NCBI GenBank assembly: GCA_006218045.1
Contig: VBWB01000002.1
Span: forward strand, 94,254 to 158,253
Length of the DNA stretch: 64,000 nt
Direction of reading: 5' to 3'
Source: Stygiobacter sp.
GTDB taxonomy: Bacteria; Pseudomonadota; Alphaproteobacteria; Rhodospirillales; Magnetospirillaceae
Shown: positions 49,435 through 58,819 of the stretch, one piece after another
Layout: each line of letters starts with the position of its first letter
Numbering within the stretch: position 1 is the stretch's first letter
The notes under the pieces: model-generated
Database searches by the model: none
The model's input: only the letters and a program-made list of their open reading frames with translations
Told to the model about the DNA's origin: nothing
Position numbers and translations under genes: made by a program

Positions 49435-50418
49435 TCAATCGACGATAACGCGGGCATCTTGCTGCCCGGCGGCGATCACGCTTTCCAGCACGTGATCGGC
49501 TTCATCCACATTGCTCATGGGGCCGAAGCGGACGCGGTACCAGGTCTTGCCCTTGATCGAAACCTGCTCGACATTGGGGCGACCGACCGCCGACAGCCGG
49601 GCCGACAGCCTGAGCGCATTGTCGTGACGGCTGAACGAACCAGCCTGAACAAAAATGCCGGTGCTGCGCACCGGGGCCGAAGACACTTCCTGCGATGCCA
49701 GCTTGCGCTCCGTCGCTTCCACCGCCGCCGCATTGCGCTGGGCCGAGGTGTCGACCTTGGCGGCCGTGGTGACGATCGGACGCGACGGCTCGGAACTGCC
49801 GGGCGGCGGCAGAGTTTCCGCCGTGACGCTGCCGCGTGGGGCGGCGACGATCGCCGGCTCTTGCGGCCCGCCCGAAGGAGCCAGCTTGCCGGCCAGGACG
49901 CGGCTTTCCTCGGCCAGGATCTCGACACGGACGCGAGCGGTCCCCTGGCCTTCAAACCCGAGCAATTGGGACGAACGCCGGGACATATCGATGACCCGGC
50001 CATGGGCGAAGGGACCACGATCATTGACGCGCACCACCAGCGAGCGCCCGTTTTCCAGATTGGTCACCCGTACCACTGACGGCATGGGTAAGGTCCTATG
50101 GGCGGCGGAAACGGCGTTCTGGTCGAAAACCTCGCCATTGGCGGTCAGCTTGCCGTGAAAATCGGGGCCGTACCACGAGGCGATGCCGGTTTCGTCATAG
50201 TCGAAATCTTCTTGAGGATAGTACCATACACCCTTGATCTGATAGGGCTTTCCGATCTTGTAGGTGGGCGCGGTCGAGGCATTGGCCGGCGGTGGTTCGG
50301 AGGTGGCGCGCTTGGCGTAATGGCCGAACAGATTCATCTCGGCACAGCCCGAAAGCATGGCGGCGGATAGGACGAGAACGGCCACACGCGCTCCGGCCCG
50401 CTGTCGCTTACGCATCAT
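49435..50418 (-). CDS. rlpA: RlpA-like lipoprotein, septal ring lytic transglycosylase with SPOR domain
   Basis: A 327-residue lipoprotein: lipobox LSGCAE at about residues 22-27. Double-psi barrel from about 77 (GIASWYGPDFHGKLTANGE, then RVTNLENGRSLVVRVNDRG and RVIDMSRRSSQLLGF) gives lytic transglycosylase activity on denuded glycan. A C-terminal SPOR domain (GIFVQAGSFSRHDNALRLSA on) targets septal glycan. Between them is a Pro/Ala linker. Two consecutive ATGs at 50418 and 50415 are possible starts. It precedes dacA by 22 bases, a frequent pairing. Confidence 0.93.
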   Translation of the reverse strand: MMRKRQRAGARVAVLVLSAAMLSGCAEMNLFGHYAKRATSEPPPANASTAPTYKIGKPYQIKGVWYYPQEDFDYDETGIASWYGPDFHGKLTANGEVFDQNAVSAAHRTLPMPSVVRVTNLENGRSLVVRVNDRGPFAHGRVIDMSRRSSQLLGFEGQGTARVRVEILAEESRVLAGKLAPSGGPQEPAIVAAPRGSVTAETLPPPGSSEPSRPIVTTAAKVDTSAQRNAAAVEATERKLASQEVSSAPVRSTGIFVQAGSFSRHDNALRLSARLSAVGRPNVEQVSIKGKTWYRVRFGPMSNVDEADHVLESVIAAGQQDARVIVD

Positions 50419-50458
50419 CTAGCTGCCTCAAATCTGTCTAACCCAAAGATGTTGTAGT

Positions 50459-51451
50459 CTACTTGCCGCCAATGCGCTCCGCAAGATGGCCGACGGCCAA
50501 TGCGAAAAAGGTCGAGCGGTTCCACTTCAAGGTGGTGCGGTAATTATCGTAAACCAGGAAAACGGCACCATCCCCCCGATCAGGCGTGACCAGCGAGGCC
50601 TCGAGATCGGCCTTGGGCAGCGGCTTGCCGCCCGTGCTGGTCACCCCCAGCTTGGCCCAAGCCGCCAGCGGCTTGCGGGTATCCAGGCCGACCAGGGCCT
50701 TGTCGAAGCCCTTGGGCAGTTTCACCGCCCGGCCCCAGGTCTGGTCCCCCTTCCATCCCGATTTGGACAGATAATTGGCGGCCGAGGCCAGAACGTCGGC
50801 CCGGGTGGTCCAGATGTCGCGGCGGCCATCGCCATCCCAATCGGCGGCGAAGCGCAGGAAAGACGACGGCATGAACTGGCATTGCCCCATGGCCCCGGCC
50901 CATGACCCCAGCATGCTGGCGGGGGTGATATGGCCTTCATCCAAAATCTGCAAGGCGTTCATCAACTCGCCGCGAAAATAGGTGGAACGGCGCCCGTCAT
51001 AGGCCAAGGTGGCCAGGGCCGAGACGACGGAATAACCGCCGGTGACTCGACCATAATCGGTCTCGATGCCCCACAGGGCGACCACGTATTTGGGCTGGAC
51101 GCCGTATTCCCGTTCGATATGGGCGAGCACCGCATGGTTCTCGGCCAGCATCAGCCGGCCCTTCTCCACCTTGGCCGGGCTGACCACCCGATCCATGTAG
51201 GTCTTGTAGGTCATGGTGAATTCGGGCTGGCGGCGATCAAGCTCGATCACCTTGTCGATGTGCTCGACATTGGCCAGGGCGGTTTCCAGGGTCTCGGGGC
51301 GGATGCCCTTCCCCGCCGCCTCGGCCTTCACCCCGTGCAGGAAGGTGATGAAATCGGGTGCGGAATTTTCCTGTGCCATGACCGGGCCGGCCAGTAAGAG
51401 AAGCCCGCAGGCGAGAAATCCCGCTTGGGCCAGTTTAGCCAGGGTGGTCAT
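50459..51451 (-). CDS. mltB: Lytic murein transglycosylase (MltB family)
   Basis: A 330-residue exported enzyme: signal peptide FLACGLLLLAGPVMAQ, then the MltB fold. The catalytic Glu is in VALWGIETDYGRVTG near 127; GAMGQCQFMPSSFLRFA near 190 and DIWTTRADVLASAANYL near 213 are family landmarks. It cleaves glycan strands to anhydromuropeptides. It lacks a C-terminal peptidoglycan-binding domain. It lies 40 bases upstream of rlpA in the same direction, so three wall enzymes are grouped. Confidence 0.94.
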   Translation of the reverse strand: MTTLAKLAQAGFLACGLLLLAGPVMAQENSAPDFITFLHGVKAEAAGKGIRPETLETALANVEHIDKVIELDRRQPEFTMTYKTYMDRVVSPAKVEKGRLMLAENHAVLAHIEREYGVQPKYVVALWGIETDYGRVTGGYSVVSALATLAYDGRRSTYFRGELMNALQILDEGHITPASMLGSWAGAMGQCQFMPSSFLRFAADWDGDGRRDIWTTRADVLASAANYLSKSGWKGDQTWGRAVKLPKGFDKALVGLDTRKPLAAWAKLGVTSTGGKPLPKADLEASLVTPDRGDGAVFLVYDNYRTTLKWNRSTFFALAVGHLAERIGGK

Positions 51452-51516
51452 GCTTTATCCCCAGGAATGGTGTCCAGATTCCCCTTTGTGCCACAATCCT
51501 TGTGGGGGCCGCAACC

Positions 51517-52299
51517 TCAGGGTCCGGGAAACAGGGTGTTGGTCCACCCCCGCGCCCGGTAATACAGCAGCCCCAGCCATTCATGCAGGCCGTTGCCGAT
51601 GGCATTGAAGGCGCCGCCGAGATCAAAGCTGAAACCGCTGGCGGTCCCGGTCGTCAGGTAATCGACCGGATAGGCGACCACCGGCCAATCCACGACGGCA
51701 AAAGCCCCCATGGACCTGGGCATATGCATGGCCGAGGTCACCAGCAGCCACACCTCATCTTTGGCCGGCGTCATCAATTGCTTGGTATAGGTCGCATTTT
51801 CGCGGGTATTGCGCGACTGATCCTCGAAAACGATCCCGGCGGGATCAACGCCCAATTCCGCCAGATAACGCCGTGCGACCGGGGCTTCCTTCATATCCTG
51901 GGTGGTGACGCTGCCGGAACCGCCGCTGAACACCATCCGCGCCTCTGGATAAAGCCGACGCAGCCAGACCAGGGCATTGACCCGTTCAATGGCACCGTTG
52001 GCGGCAACCTGATCGCGTGCCGCACTCACCACCGGATCAAGTGCGCCGCCCAGGACGATCACGCCATCCACCCGCTGGGGCAAGGATGGGACGGGATAGC
52101 GGTTTTCCAGGGGCTGAACGAGAATTGTTTGCCAGGGCACGGCGGCGATCACCGCCAATCCCCCGACCACGGCCAGCAGCACGGGGCGCTGCCATGCTTT
52201 CCAACGGGTGAACCCCAGCAGGCAAAGCAAGGCCAGCAGAAGGAACAAAAGATTGGCCGGCGACGACAGCAGGCCGAACAGCTTGGAAAGCACGAACAT
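51517..52299 (-). CDS. YdcF family membrane protein (DUF218)
   Basis: 260 residues with two N-terminal helices (about 7-28 and 37-58) and a periplasmic DUF218 domain. Conserved motifs: GVIVLGGALDP near 79, MVFSGGSGSV near 120, DQSRNTRENATYTKQLM near 157 and LVTSAMHMPRSMGAF near 182. Relatives include ElyC/SanA envelope-maintenance proteins and possible lipid carrier enzymes. ATG 52299 is chosen over a TTG farther upstream because it starts at the membrane helix. It lies on the same strand as mltB and may belong with that wall cluster. Confidence 0.85.
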   Translation of the reverse strand: MFVLSKLFGLLSSPANLLFLLLALLCLLGFTRWKAWQRPVLLAVVGGLAVIAAVPWQTILVQPLENRYPVPSLPQRVDGVIVLGGALDPVVSAARDQVAANGAIERVNALVWLRRLYPEARMVFSGGSGSVTTQDMKEAPVARRYLAELGVDPAGIVFEDQSRNTRENATYTKQLMTPAKDEVWLLVTSAMHMPRSMGAFAVVDWPVVAYPVDYLTTGTASGFSFDLGGAFNAIGNGLHEWLGLLYYRARGWTNTLFPGP

Positions 52300-52440
52300 G
52301 ACAAAAGCCTTATCCAACAAACGCGGCAATGGGTTCCATCAAATGCGCATGGGTGTCAATCAAAGTCCGTGCAATCTGGGGATGCTTTGTCACACCGATC
52401 ATGGTAAAGGGGTGCCGCGCCGACCTTAGCGGAGGAATGC

Positions 52441-53067
52441 ATGGACCAGATGATCGAAGGATTTAAGCGGTTCCGCGACAATTATTTCGCCAAGAACCGA
52501 CCCTTGTTCGACAACCTGGCTCAGCAGGGCCAAACACCCAATGTTTTGCTGATTGGCTGCTCGGATTCCCGCGTTGATCCGGCCATTATCTTTGACGCCC
52601 AGCCCGGCGAGATGTTCGTTCTTCGCAACGTCGCCAACCTGATTCCGCCCTTTGCCCCCGATAATGGTCATCATGGCACCTCGGCGGCGGTGGAATTCGC
52701 CGTGCGCGGCTTGAAGGTGGGCCACATCATCGTCTTGGGCCACGCCCGTTGCGGCGGTGTCCGCGCCCTGATCGAGGGCGAACCTAACGACCAGTCCGAC
52801 TTCATCCGCGGCTGGATGCACATCGCCCGTTCAGCCCGCGACCGCGCCTTGGCCCTGACCCTGTCCGCCGGCCAACCCATCGAGGCGGCCCGGCGCATGT
52901 GCGAACAGGAAACCGTGGCCATCTCGCTGGGCAACCTGATGACCTTCCCGTGGATCCGGGAACGGGTCGAGGCCGGCAACCTGATGCTGCACGGCTGGTT
53001 CTATGATATGGAAGATGGCAAGCTGTTCCGTCTGGACCCGGTGACCAACACCTTCCAGGAAGTCTGA
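52441..53067 (+). CDS. can: Beta-class carbonic anhydrase
   Basis: Zinc enzyme that interconverts CO2 and bicarbonate. The 208-residue protein has the metal and dyad residues Cys40, Asp42 and Arg44 in GCSDSRVDP, then His101 and Cys104 in LGHARCGGV. MFVLRNVANLIPP and GSxAAVEFAV-like SAAVEFAVRGL are also as in the family. The gene is divergent from ydcF with a 140-base gap and ends eight bases before tRNA-Ser. Confidence 0.95.
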   Translation: MDQMIEGFKRFRDNYFAKNRPLFDNLAQQGQTPNVLLIGCSDSRVDPAIIFDAQPGEMFVLRNVANLIPPFAPDNGHHGTSAAVEFAVRGLKVGHIIVLGHARCGGVRALIEGEPNDQSDFIRGWMHIARSARDRALALTLSAGQPIEAARRMCEQETVAISLGNLMTFPWIRERVEAGNLMLHGWFYDMEDGKLFRLDPVTNTFQEV

Positions 53068-53075
53068 ACAAACGC

Positions 53076-53165
53076 GGATGGGTGGCCGAGTGGTTTAAGG
53101 CAGCGGTCTTGAAAACCGCCGTAGGTGCAAGCCTACCGTGGGTTCGAATCCCACCCCATCCGCCA
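53076..53165 (+). tRNA. tRNA-Ser (anticodon TGA)
   Basis: A 90-base class II tRNA. The acceptor stem GGATGGG pairs with CCCATCC, followed by G and an encoded CCA. The anticodon stem GCGGT/ACCGC encloses CTTGAAA, giving anticodon TGA at 53110-53112. A long variable arm (GTAGGTGCAAGCCTAC) and the T loop GGTTCGAATCC are present. It lies eight bases after the carbonic anhydrase stop and marks the left edge of the accessory region. Confidence 0.97.
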
Positions 53166-53710
53166 TTACTTCCAAAGAATAGATTCTCTGACGCATAGAG
53201 CCTTGGGCGAAAGCCCGAGGTTCTGCGCCATTTGCGGCCAGTAACTGTTGACCGCTTTGACTTGCGGCGACCGAATTTCGGCCGATTTTCTCTTCTCTCC
53301 GCCCCGTATTCTCTGCAAGCTGTTGACTGCCGTCAAACGGTACGGGTTTGCGAATGCACGTAAAATCAATGCGTTGCGCCAACTAAATCTGTTGACCGTT
53401 CCGTACTTTTTACTGACGGGCGCGAGAGTCCGGGGTCGAATCGGAAGGTCAACAGCCTGCGCCCAACGGACGGGCGGCACCCCCGGCAGCACCCTTTCCG
53501 GTGGATAACCCACGCCCGATCACGGTACACTGTCCCCTGTGTCCGCTCCGTGACGGACAGAGCGGCGATGAAGGGTGTTGGAAGCACCCTCCACCGCCTA
53601 ACCACAACCCTGTGATGGAGTCACAAGGTCATGGCTGACGTCGACTATAACCCATCGTCCACATTTCACCCAACCCCGCCGCGTCGTCGTGTCGGGGACG
53701 GACTGAGGGT
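53166..53710. other. Non-coding start of the accessory region
   Basis: About 545 bases without a convincing gene, directly after the tRNA 3' end. Frames such as 53248-53508 lack a ribosome site. It contains the repeated CTGTTGAC sites listed separately and, near 53530-53565, GTCCG..CGGAC and GGGTG..CACCC small hairpins. Confidence 0.55.
53245..53455. repeat. Four spaced CTGTTGAC(C/T)G sites
   Basis: Direct copies at 53245-53254, 53320-53329 (T variant) and 53389-53398, plus an inverted CTGTTGACC at 53447-53455. Spacings are 75, 69 and about 58 bases. They lie 80-290 bases past the tRNA end, where integrase or excisionase arm sites would be expected if an element was inserted there. Confidence 0.55.
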
Positions 53711-53807
53711 GGCCGGGGGCTGAAGGGCGGGCGCCGGCGGGTCGGGTTACTCGACTCGTGCGCTCTGGCCCGACCCGTTCGTTCGCGCCGCCCTTCAGCC
53801 CCCGGCC
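53711..53807. repeat. Nested palindrome upstream of the nuclease gene
   Basis: Outer arms 53711-53730 and 53788-53807 are exact 20-bp reverse complements; inner arms CGGGTCGGG (53738-53746) and CCCGACCCG (53769-53777) are exact too. The whole is 97 bases and GC-rich. It ends 13 bases before the nuclease ATG, so its hairpin could also cover the ribosome site or end transcription. Confidence 0.8.
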
Positions 53808-53820
53808 GGTTGCCCCGGCT

Positions 53821-54276
53821 ATGAGGTACATCGCTCCCATCGCCGTCGCGCTGGTCGCATCCTGCTGGACTGCCGCCGCCGCCGAGGTGCTGGCAGGACC
53901 ATATCGGGCCGAGATCATGCGGGTGATCGACGGCGATACCGTCGAGGCGCGGATTCGCATCTGGTTGGGCCTTGATCTCACCACCCACATCCGCATCCGC
54001 GATATCGACGCGCCGGAGATGAAGGGCGACTGCCCCGAAGCCGCCGCCGCGTCGAGGGACGCCCTCGCCCACCTGCTGGCCGGCGGATCGGTCTCCATCG
54101 CCAACATCAAGCACGACAAATACGGCGGGCGCATCGACGCCGCGCTCACCCTGCCCAACGGTCAGGACGTCGGTACCGCCATGCGGGAATCCGGCCACGC
54201 CATCCCCTGGCCCCACCCCAAAGGAGAATCCCCATGCTCGACCGCCCAGCCCGGCGGAAACGCCGCTCGACCGTAA
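53821..54276 (+). CDS. Thermonuclease (SNase-like) with signal peptide
   Basis: 151 residues from ATG 53821: signal peptide (AVALVASCWTAAAA) and a staphylococcal nuclease-like OB-fold with VIDGDTVEARI (metal Asp), IRIRDIDAPEM, and NIKHDKYGGRIDAAL near 105. The usual active-site Arg and Glu are partly visible (DIDAPEM, KYGGR). Such small exported nucleases are common on mobile elements. The last 43 bases overlap the following XRE gene in another frame, so its C-terminus may be non-functional tail. Confidence 0.82.
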   Translation: MRYIAPIAVALVASCWTAAAAEVLAGPYRAEIMRVIDGDTVEARIRIWLGLDLTTHIRIRDIDAPEMKGDCPEAAAASRDALAHLLAGGSVSIANIKHDKYGGRIDAALTLPNGQDVGTAMRESGHAIPWPHPKGESPCSTAQPGGNAARP

Positions 54277-54656
54277 TCGACGGTCCTGATCCTGTCGATG
54301 TTCATGTGGGCGCCAGGGTCAGACTACGGCGCACCCTGGTGGGCCTGTCACAAATGGAACTGGGGGCTGCCATTGGACTAACGTTCCAGCAGGTCCAGAA
54401 ATACGAGCGCGGGACCAACCGCATCTCAGCCTCCATGCTGCACCGGATCGCGGGCGCGCTCGATGTGCCGGTCAGCTTCTTCTTCGATGCCATGGCGGAC
54501 GGCATGAAGCTGTCGCCCCCACATTGCGATGATCCCCTGACCCGGACTGATTCCGTCGAGTTGCTCCGCTACTATCACCGCATTCCCAGAACTTTGCGCC
54601 GACAAGTGCTTGATCTGGTCAGGGCCATGGGGCGGGAGGATGGTGGAGCCCTTTAG
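54234..54656 (+). CDS. XRE-family transcriptional regulator
   Basis: A 140-residue protein with a helix-turn-helix at about 26-85: VGARVRLRRTLVGLSQMELGAAIG, then the recognition part FQQVQKYERGTNRISASMLHRIAGAL (listed in pieces, one continuous domain). The C-terminal half (LRYYHRIPRTLRRQVLDLVRAM) is a helical extension seen in many alphaproteobacterial paralogues. It is a likely local repressor. It overlaps the nuclease gene by 43 bases. Confidence 0.85.
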   Translation: MLDRPARRKRRSTVIDGPDPVDVHVGARVRLRRTLVGLSQMELGAAIGLTFQQVQKYERGTNRISASMLHRIAGALDVPVSFFFDAMADGMKLSPPHCDDPLTRTDSVELLRYYHRIPRTLRRQVLDLVRAMGREDGGAL

Positions 54657-54660
54657 TGGA

Positions 54661-54745
54661 GCATAGCGCTCGACGTATCGGTAAATACCTACCTCATTGC
54701 ATAGCCAGACATGAGCGTCAGCGTGAAGGCAGTGTCGTTCGATAT
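54661..54745 (-). pseudogene. Remnant of the 57395-57607 gene
   Basis: This 85-base stretch aligns without gaps to 57367-57451 with roughly three-quarters identity. Read on the minus strand it gives ISNDTAFTLTLMSGYAMR and a stop (54689-54691), against ISNDTAFALALMSDYVEK and the same stop in the intact gene. The N-terminal part is absent: similarity ends at about 54745, just before the merR end (54764). Confidence 0.75.
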
Positions 54746-54763
54746 AGAAACCAAGTGGTATCG

Positions 54764-55171
54764 CTAACAGCAGCGTAACGCAGCAATCAACGGACAAGAC
54801 ACATTGCCTTGATGCGCATGGCACTCCTCGACCAACTTAGACAGTACAGTCTCCATCCGCATGAGATCCGCCAGACGGGTTTGCACATCGGTAAGCCGTA
54901 GCGCAGCCAACTCGGCCGCCTCGCTGCAATGGGTGCCGTCCTCCAGCTTCAGCAGATGCCCGACCTCATCCAGGCTGAACCCCAGGCGCTGCGCCGTCTT
55001 CACGAACTTCACCCGCGCCACGTCGGCGCTTCCGTAGCGGCGGATGCCGCCGTAGGGGCGATCCGGCTTCGGCAGCAGCCCCTTGGTCTGATAGAAGCGG
55101 ATCGTTTCGACATTGACGCCGGCCGCCGCGGCGAAGGCACTGATGGTCAGGCTCTCCAGAACGCCGTTCAT
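54764..55171 (-). CDS. merR: Mercuric resistance regulator MerR
   Basis: Hg(II)-responsive activator-repressor of the mer operon, 135 residues. The N-terminal winged helix ([21 protein letters not shown] then YGGIRRYG) is followed by a dimerisation helix. The three mercury-binding cysteines fall at Cys82, Cys117 and Cys126 (GTHCSEA, ECHAHQG, VSCPLI), the same numbers as in Tn501 MerR. It is divergent from merT across the shared 72-base promoter region. Confidence 0.95.
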   Translation of the reverse strand: MNGVLESLTISAFAAAAGVNVETIRFYQTKGLLPKPDRPYGGIRRYGSADVARVKFVKTAQRLGFSLDEVGHLLKLEDGTHCSEAAELAALRLTDVQTRLADLMRMETVLSKLVEECHAHQGNVSCPLIAALRCC

Positions 55172-55176
55172 CGCGC

Positions 55177-55207
55177 TTGACTCCGTAGTTGACTACGGAA
55201 GTAGCGT
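55177..55207 (+). promoter_or_regulatory. mer promoter-operator with 19-bp spacer
   Basis: TTGACT (-35, 55177-55182), a 19-base spacer CCGTAGTTGACTACGGAAG (55183-55201) holding the dyad CCGTAG..CTACGG, and TAGCGT (-10, 55202-55207). The overlong spacer is what MerR corrects by untwisting DNA when mercury binds. It closely follows the Tn501 PmerT layout. Confidence 0.92.
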
Positions 55208-55243
55208 TACCGCATCAGGCGCGGATTTTGAAGGAGAACCTTG

Positions 55244-55594
55244 ATGTCGGAACCAAAGAGCGGCCGCGGCGCATTGGCGGCCGGCGGCCTCGCGGCCATC
55301 CTCGCCTCGACCTGCTGCCTCGGCCCCCTCGTGCTGGTCGCGCTCGGCTTTTCCGGCGCCTGGATCGGCAACCTCACGGTGCTGGAGCCGTACCGGCCGG
55401 TCTTTCTCGGTGCCGGGCTGGTCGCGATGTTCTTTGCCTGGCGCAGGATCTTCCACCCCGCCCGCGCCTGCATGCCCGGCGAGGTCTGTGCCGTACCCCG
55501 GGTGAGGACGACCTACAAGGTCATCTTCTGGATCGTGGCCGCCCTGGTGGTGGTGGCGCTCGCCTTCCCGTATGTCCTTCCGCTGTTCTATTGA
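55244..55594 (+). CDS. merT: Mercuric transport protein MerT
   Basis: Inner-membrane carrier that brings Hg(II) into the cytoplasm. The 116-residue protein has three predicted helices; the first holds the vicinal pair in LASTCCLGPL (Cys24 and Cys25 or nearby), and the loop has the second pair in RACMPGEVCAVP. All four cysteines are thus present. The ATG at 55244 follows AAGGAGAACC. It is the first gene of the mer operon. Confidence 0.94.
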   Translation: MSEPKSGRGALAAGGLAAILASTCCLGPLVLVALGFSGAWIGNLTVLEPYRPVFLGAGLVAMFFAWRRIFHPARACMPGEVCAVPRVRTTYKVIFWIVAALVVVALAFPYVLPLFY

Positions 55595-55606
55595 CAGGAG
55601 AAACCC

Positions 55607-57305
<1,699 letters not shown>

Positions 57306-57394
57306 CGGACTTGGTTGGGGCGATGGGACAAAGGAAGGGCAGAGCCCCACAAAGGAATTAGCCCAGCCACAGCGCCCGATACCCCGGTAAATGC

Positions 57395-57607
57395 CTACTT
57401 CTCCACATAGTCGGACATCAGCGCCAGGGCGAAGGCGGTATCATTCGATATGGTGCGCAGTTCGGACGCCGCTTCGGCCTGCGACTGCCTCTCCATGGCG
57501 CTTGCGATTGCCGCGTCCAGAGCGGCGATGCAGACGTCGGCAACCAGGTCGGGAAGATTCTCCCGCACGAATTCACGGGGAAGGATCAGTAACTTTTCGT
57601 CAGGCAT
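57395..57607 (-). CDS. Small protein of unknown function (intact copy)
   Basis: 70 residues from ATG 57607, with an acidic-hydrophobic helix (LPDLVADVCIAALDAAIASAMERQ) and a C-terminal ISNDTAFALALMSDYVEK. Its end is duplicated as a remnant at 54661-54745, on the far side of the mer operon. No family recognised; the DTAF motif recurs in the neighbour at 57644-57907, hinting at common ancestry. Confidence 0.55.
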   Translation of the reverse strand: MPDEKLLILPREFVRENLPDLVADVCIAALDAAIASAMERQSQAEAASELRTISNDTAFALALMSDYVEK

Positions 57608-57643
57608 GGTCAGGCAGGTCCATATAGCGATGGATTGTCTCAT

Positions 57644-57907
57644 TCACAGCAGGCCAAGATCCCGCAGGGCGGCCAGCAGTTCTCCGATATCGCCCTCAAT
57701 GGCAAGAATCGGACCTCCGGCCCGATGGGCGAGAAAATGCTCCCGGTGCCGCTCAATGACCATGCCGCTCCGCATGATCGTGGCCGACCTGTAGAAAGCA
57801 GTGTCCCGTTCGTGTCGGGCCAATGTCATCGGGCCACTCACCTTTAGCATGAGGTCGATATCCCATTGGGAGATCGCATCTTCAAGGAGATGTTTAGCCG
57901 TCATCAT
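57644..57907 (-). CDS. Small protein of unknown function
   Basis: About 87 residues (ATG at 57907 or 57904, GTG at 57910; AAGGGATGG precedes). It has two helical parts, HLLEDAISQWDIDLMLKV and HERDTAFYRSATIMRSGM, and a C-terminal DIGELLAALRDLGLL. No family recognised. It lies 36 bases before the 57395-57607 gene on the same strand, so they may be co-transcribed. Confidence 0.5.
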   Translation of the reverse strand: MMTAKHLLEDAISQWDIDLMLKVSGPMTLARHERDTAFYRSATIMRSGMVIERHREHFLAHRAGGPILAIEGDIGELLAALRDLGLL

Positions 57908-58000
57908 CACCCATCCCTTCGCATCTCATCAGCCGTTCCGGCTTGCCGGGCAAGGATCGTGACCTCTTTCATCCTCCCCCGCCCTTCCCCAAAGCAATCG

Positions 58001-58234
58001 CTACACGTCCCAGATGTTCCAGACGATACGGAATGCCTCGCCCGACGCAATGTCCGGACGCGCGTCCATGATGGCGCGAGCCGCGCGGGCGATTGCGGCG
58101 GGGCTGTTTTCTCCCAGCTTCCGGGCCGTCACCAGGGCGTCGAGGACGATCTCTCGAAGCGGATGGCTCCTCACATTCGGTTCCCGCATCGTTCCGTCTC
58201 GCGCCGATTCCGTCGCATATTTCCGGTCAGCCAT
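58001..58234 (-). CDS. Small protein of unknown function
   Basis: 77 residues from ATG 58234. Basic N-terminus, then REIVLDALVTARKLGENSPAAIARAARAIM (one helical stretch, given in parts elsewhere) and GEAFRIVWNIWDV. Mostly helical. No family or partner identified. The gap to the next genes (57908-58000) shows nothing. Confidence 0.45.
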   Translation of the reverse strand: MADRKYATESARDGTMREPNVRSHPLREIVLDALVTARKLGENSPAAIARAARAIMDARPDIASGEAFRIVWNIWDV

Positions 58235-58347
58235 GCCCGGCGAGGCCAAGCGGCTGGCCGCACTTATACGGAATATGGCATCAAGTTTCCATCTATCAAA
58301 ATATCAGCCCATTCGCCGCATTCACAACCATAACTCCAGACGCCAAT

Positions 58348-58376
58348 CTACGTATGCTGCGGTGAATAATACGTAG
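58348..58376. promoter_or_regulatory. Paired TACGTA sites upstream of an XRE gene
   Basis: CTACGTAT (58348-58355) and ATACGTAG (58369-58376) are exact inverted repeats 13 bases apart; the two palindromic TACGTA cores are 21 bases apart, two helical turns. AATAC-GTA-GTATT overlaps the second. Likely operator for the XRE regulator 48 bases downstream. Confidence 0.5.
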
Positions 58377-58423
58377 TATTGCATCAATAGGCTTCCCATG
58401 CCTCCGGCAAGACAATGCGGGGC

Positions 58424-58783
58424 ATGGAGATGGAACTCGGAAAGCGTATTGGAAAACGGCTGAGGGAGTTGCGCGAGCAGCGCGGCTGGACCCAGGCTGA
58501 ATTTGCCGAACTCACCGGCAAGGCGGTGGAAACGATCTCGAACATGGAGCGGGGGAAAAGTATCCCCGGCCTGCTCACCCTGGAGCATTTCGCCAGGCAT
58601 CTTGGCGTCGGCTTGCAGGAACTGGTGCGCTCCGACCTTGTCGGGGAGAGGGCTGGCTCTCAAGATGCCGCCGTTCTTGTCGCGGCAGCCAAGAGACTGC
58701 CCGTGAACGAGTTGGAACTGGTCGCCGGGTTCATCAGGCTGCTGGATAAGCAGCGGCGCCGCGAGCGGCGCTCGCGGACGTGA
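58424..58783 (+). CDS. XRE-family transcriptional regulator
   Basis: 119 residues. The helix-turn-helix is textbook: GKRIGKRLRELREQRGWTQ, AEFAELTGKAVETISNMERG, then LLTLEHFARHLGVGLQELV. The last 40 residues are a basic helical tail (RLLDKQRRRERRSR). Start candidates are ATG 58415, 58424 and 58430; the middle one is preceded by GGGG. Paired TACGTA sites upstream suggest autoregulation. Confidence 0.85.
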   Translation: MEMELGKRIGKRLRELREQRGWTQAEFAELTGKAVETISNMERGKSIPGLLTLEHFARHLGVGLQELVRSDLVGERAGSQDAAVLVAAAKRLPVNELELVAGFIRLLDKQRRRERRSRT

Positions 58784-58819
58784 TGCCGCCATTCTCTCGA
58801 CGCCAAACAAGTGAAGACT

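Noticed and set aside
53095..53382. Minus-strand frame ending in GVGFEPTVGLHLRRFSRPLP
   Set aside because: It is an antisense translation of tRNA-Ser, a well-known false protein; no ribosome site or independent support.
53631..53725. Short frame starting MADVDYNPSSTFHP before the nested palindrome
   Set aside because: Only about 30 codons, no clear ribosome site and no resemblance to a known peptide.
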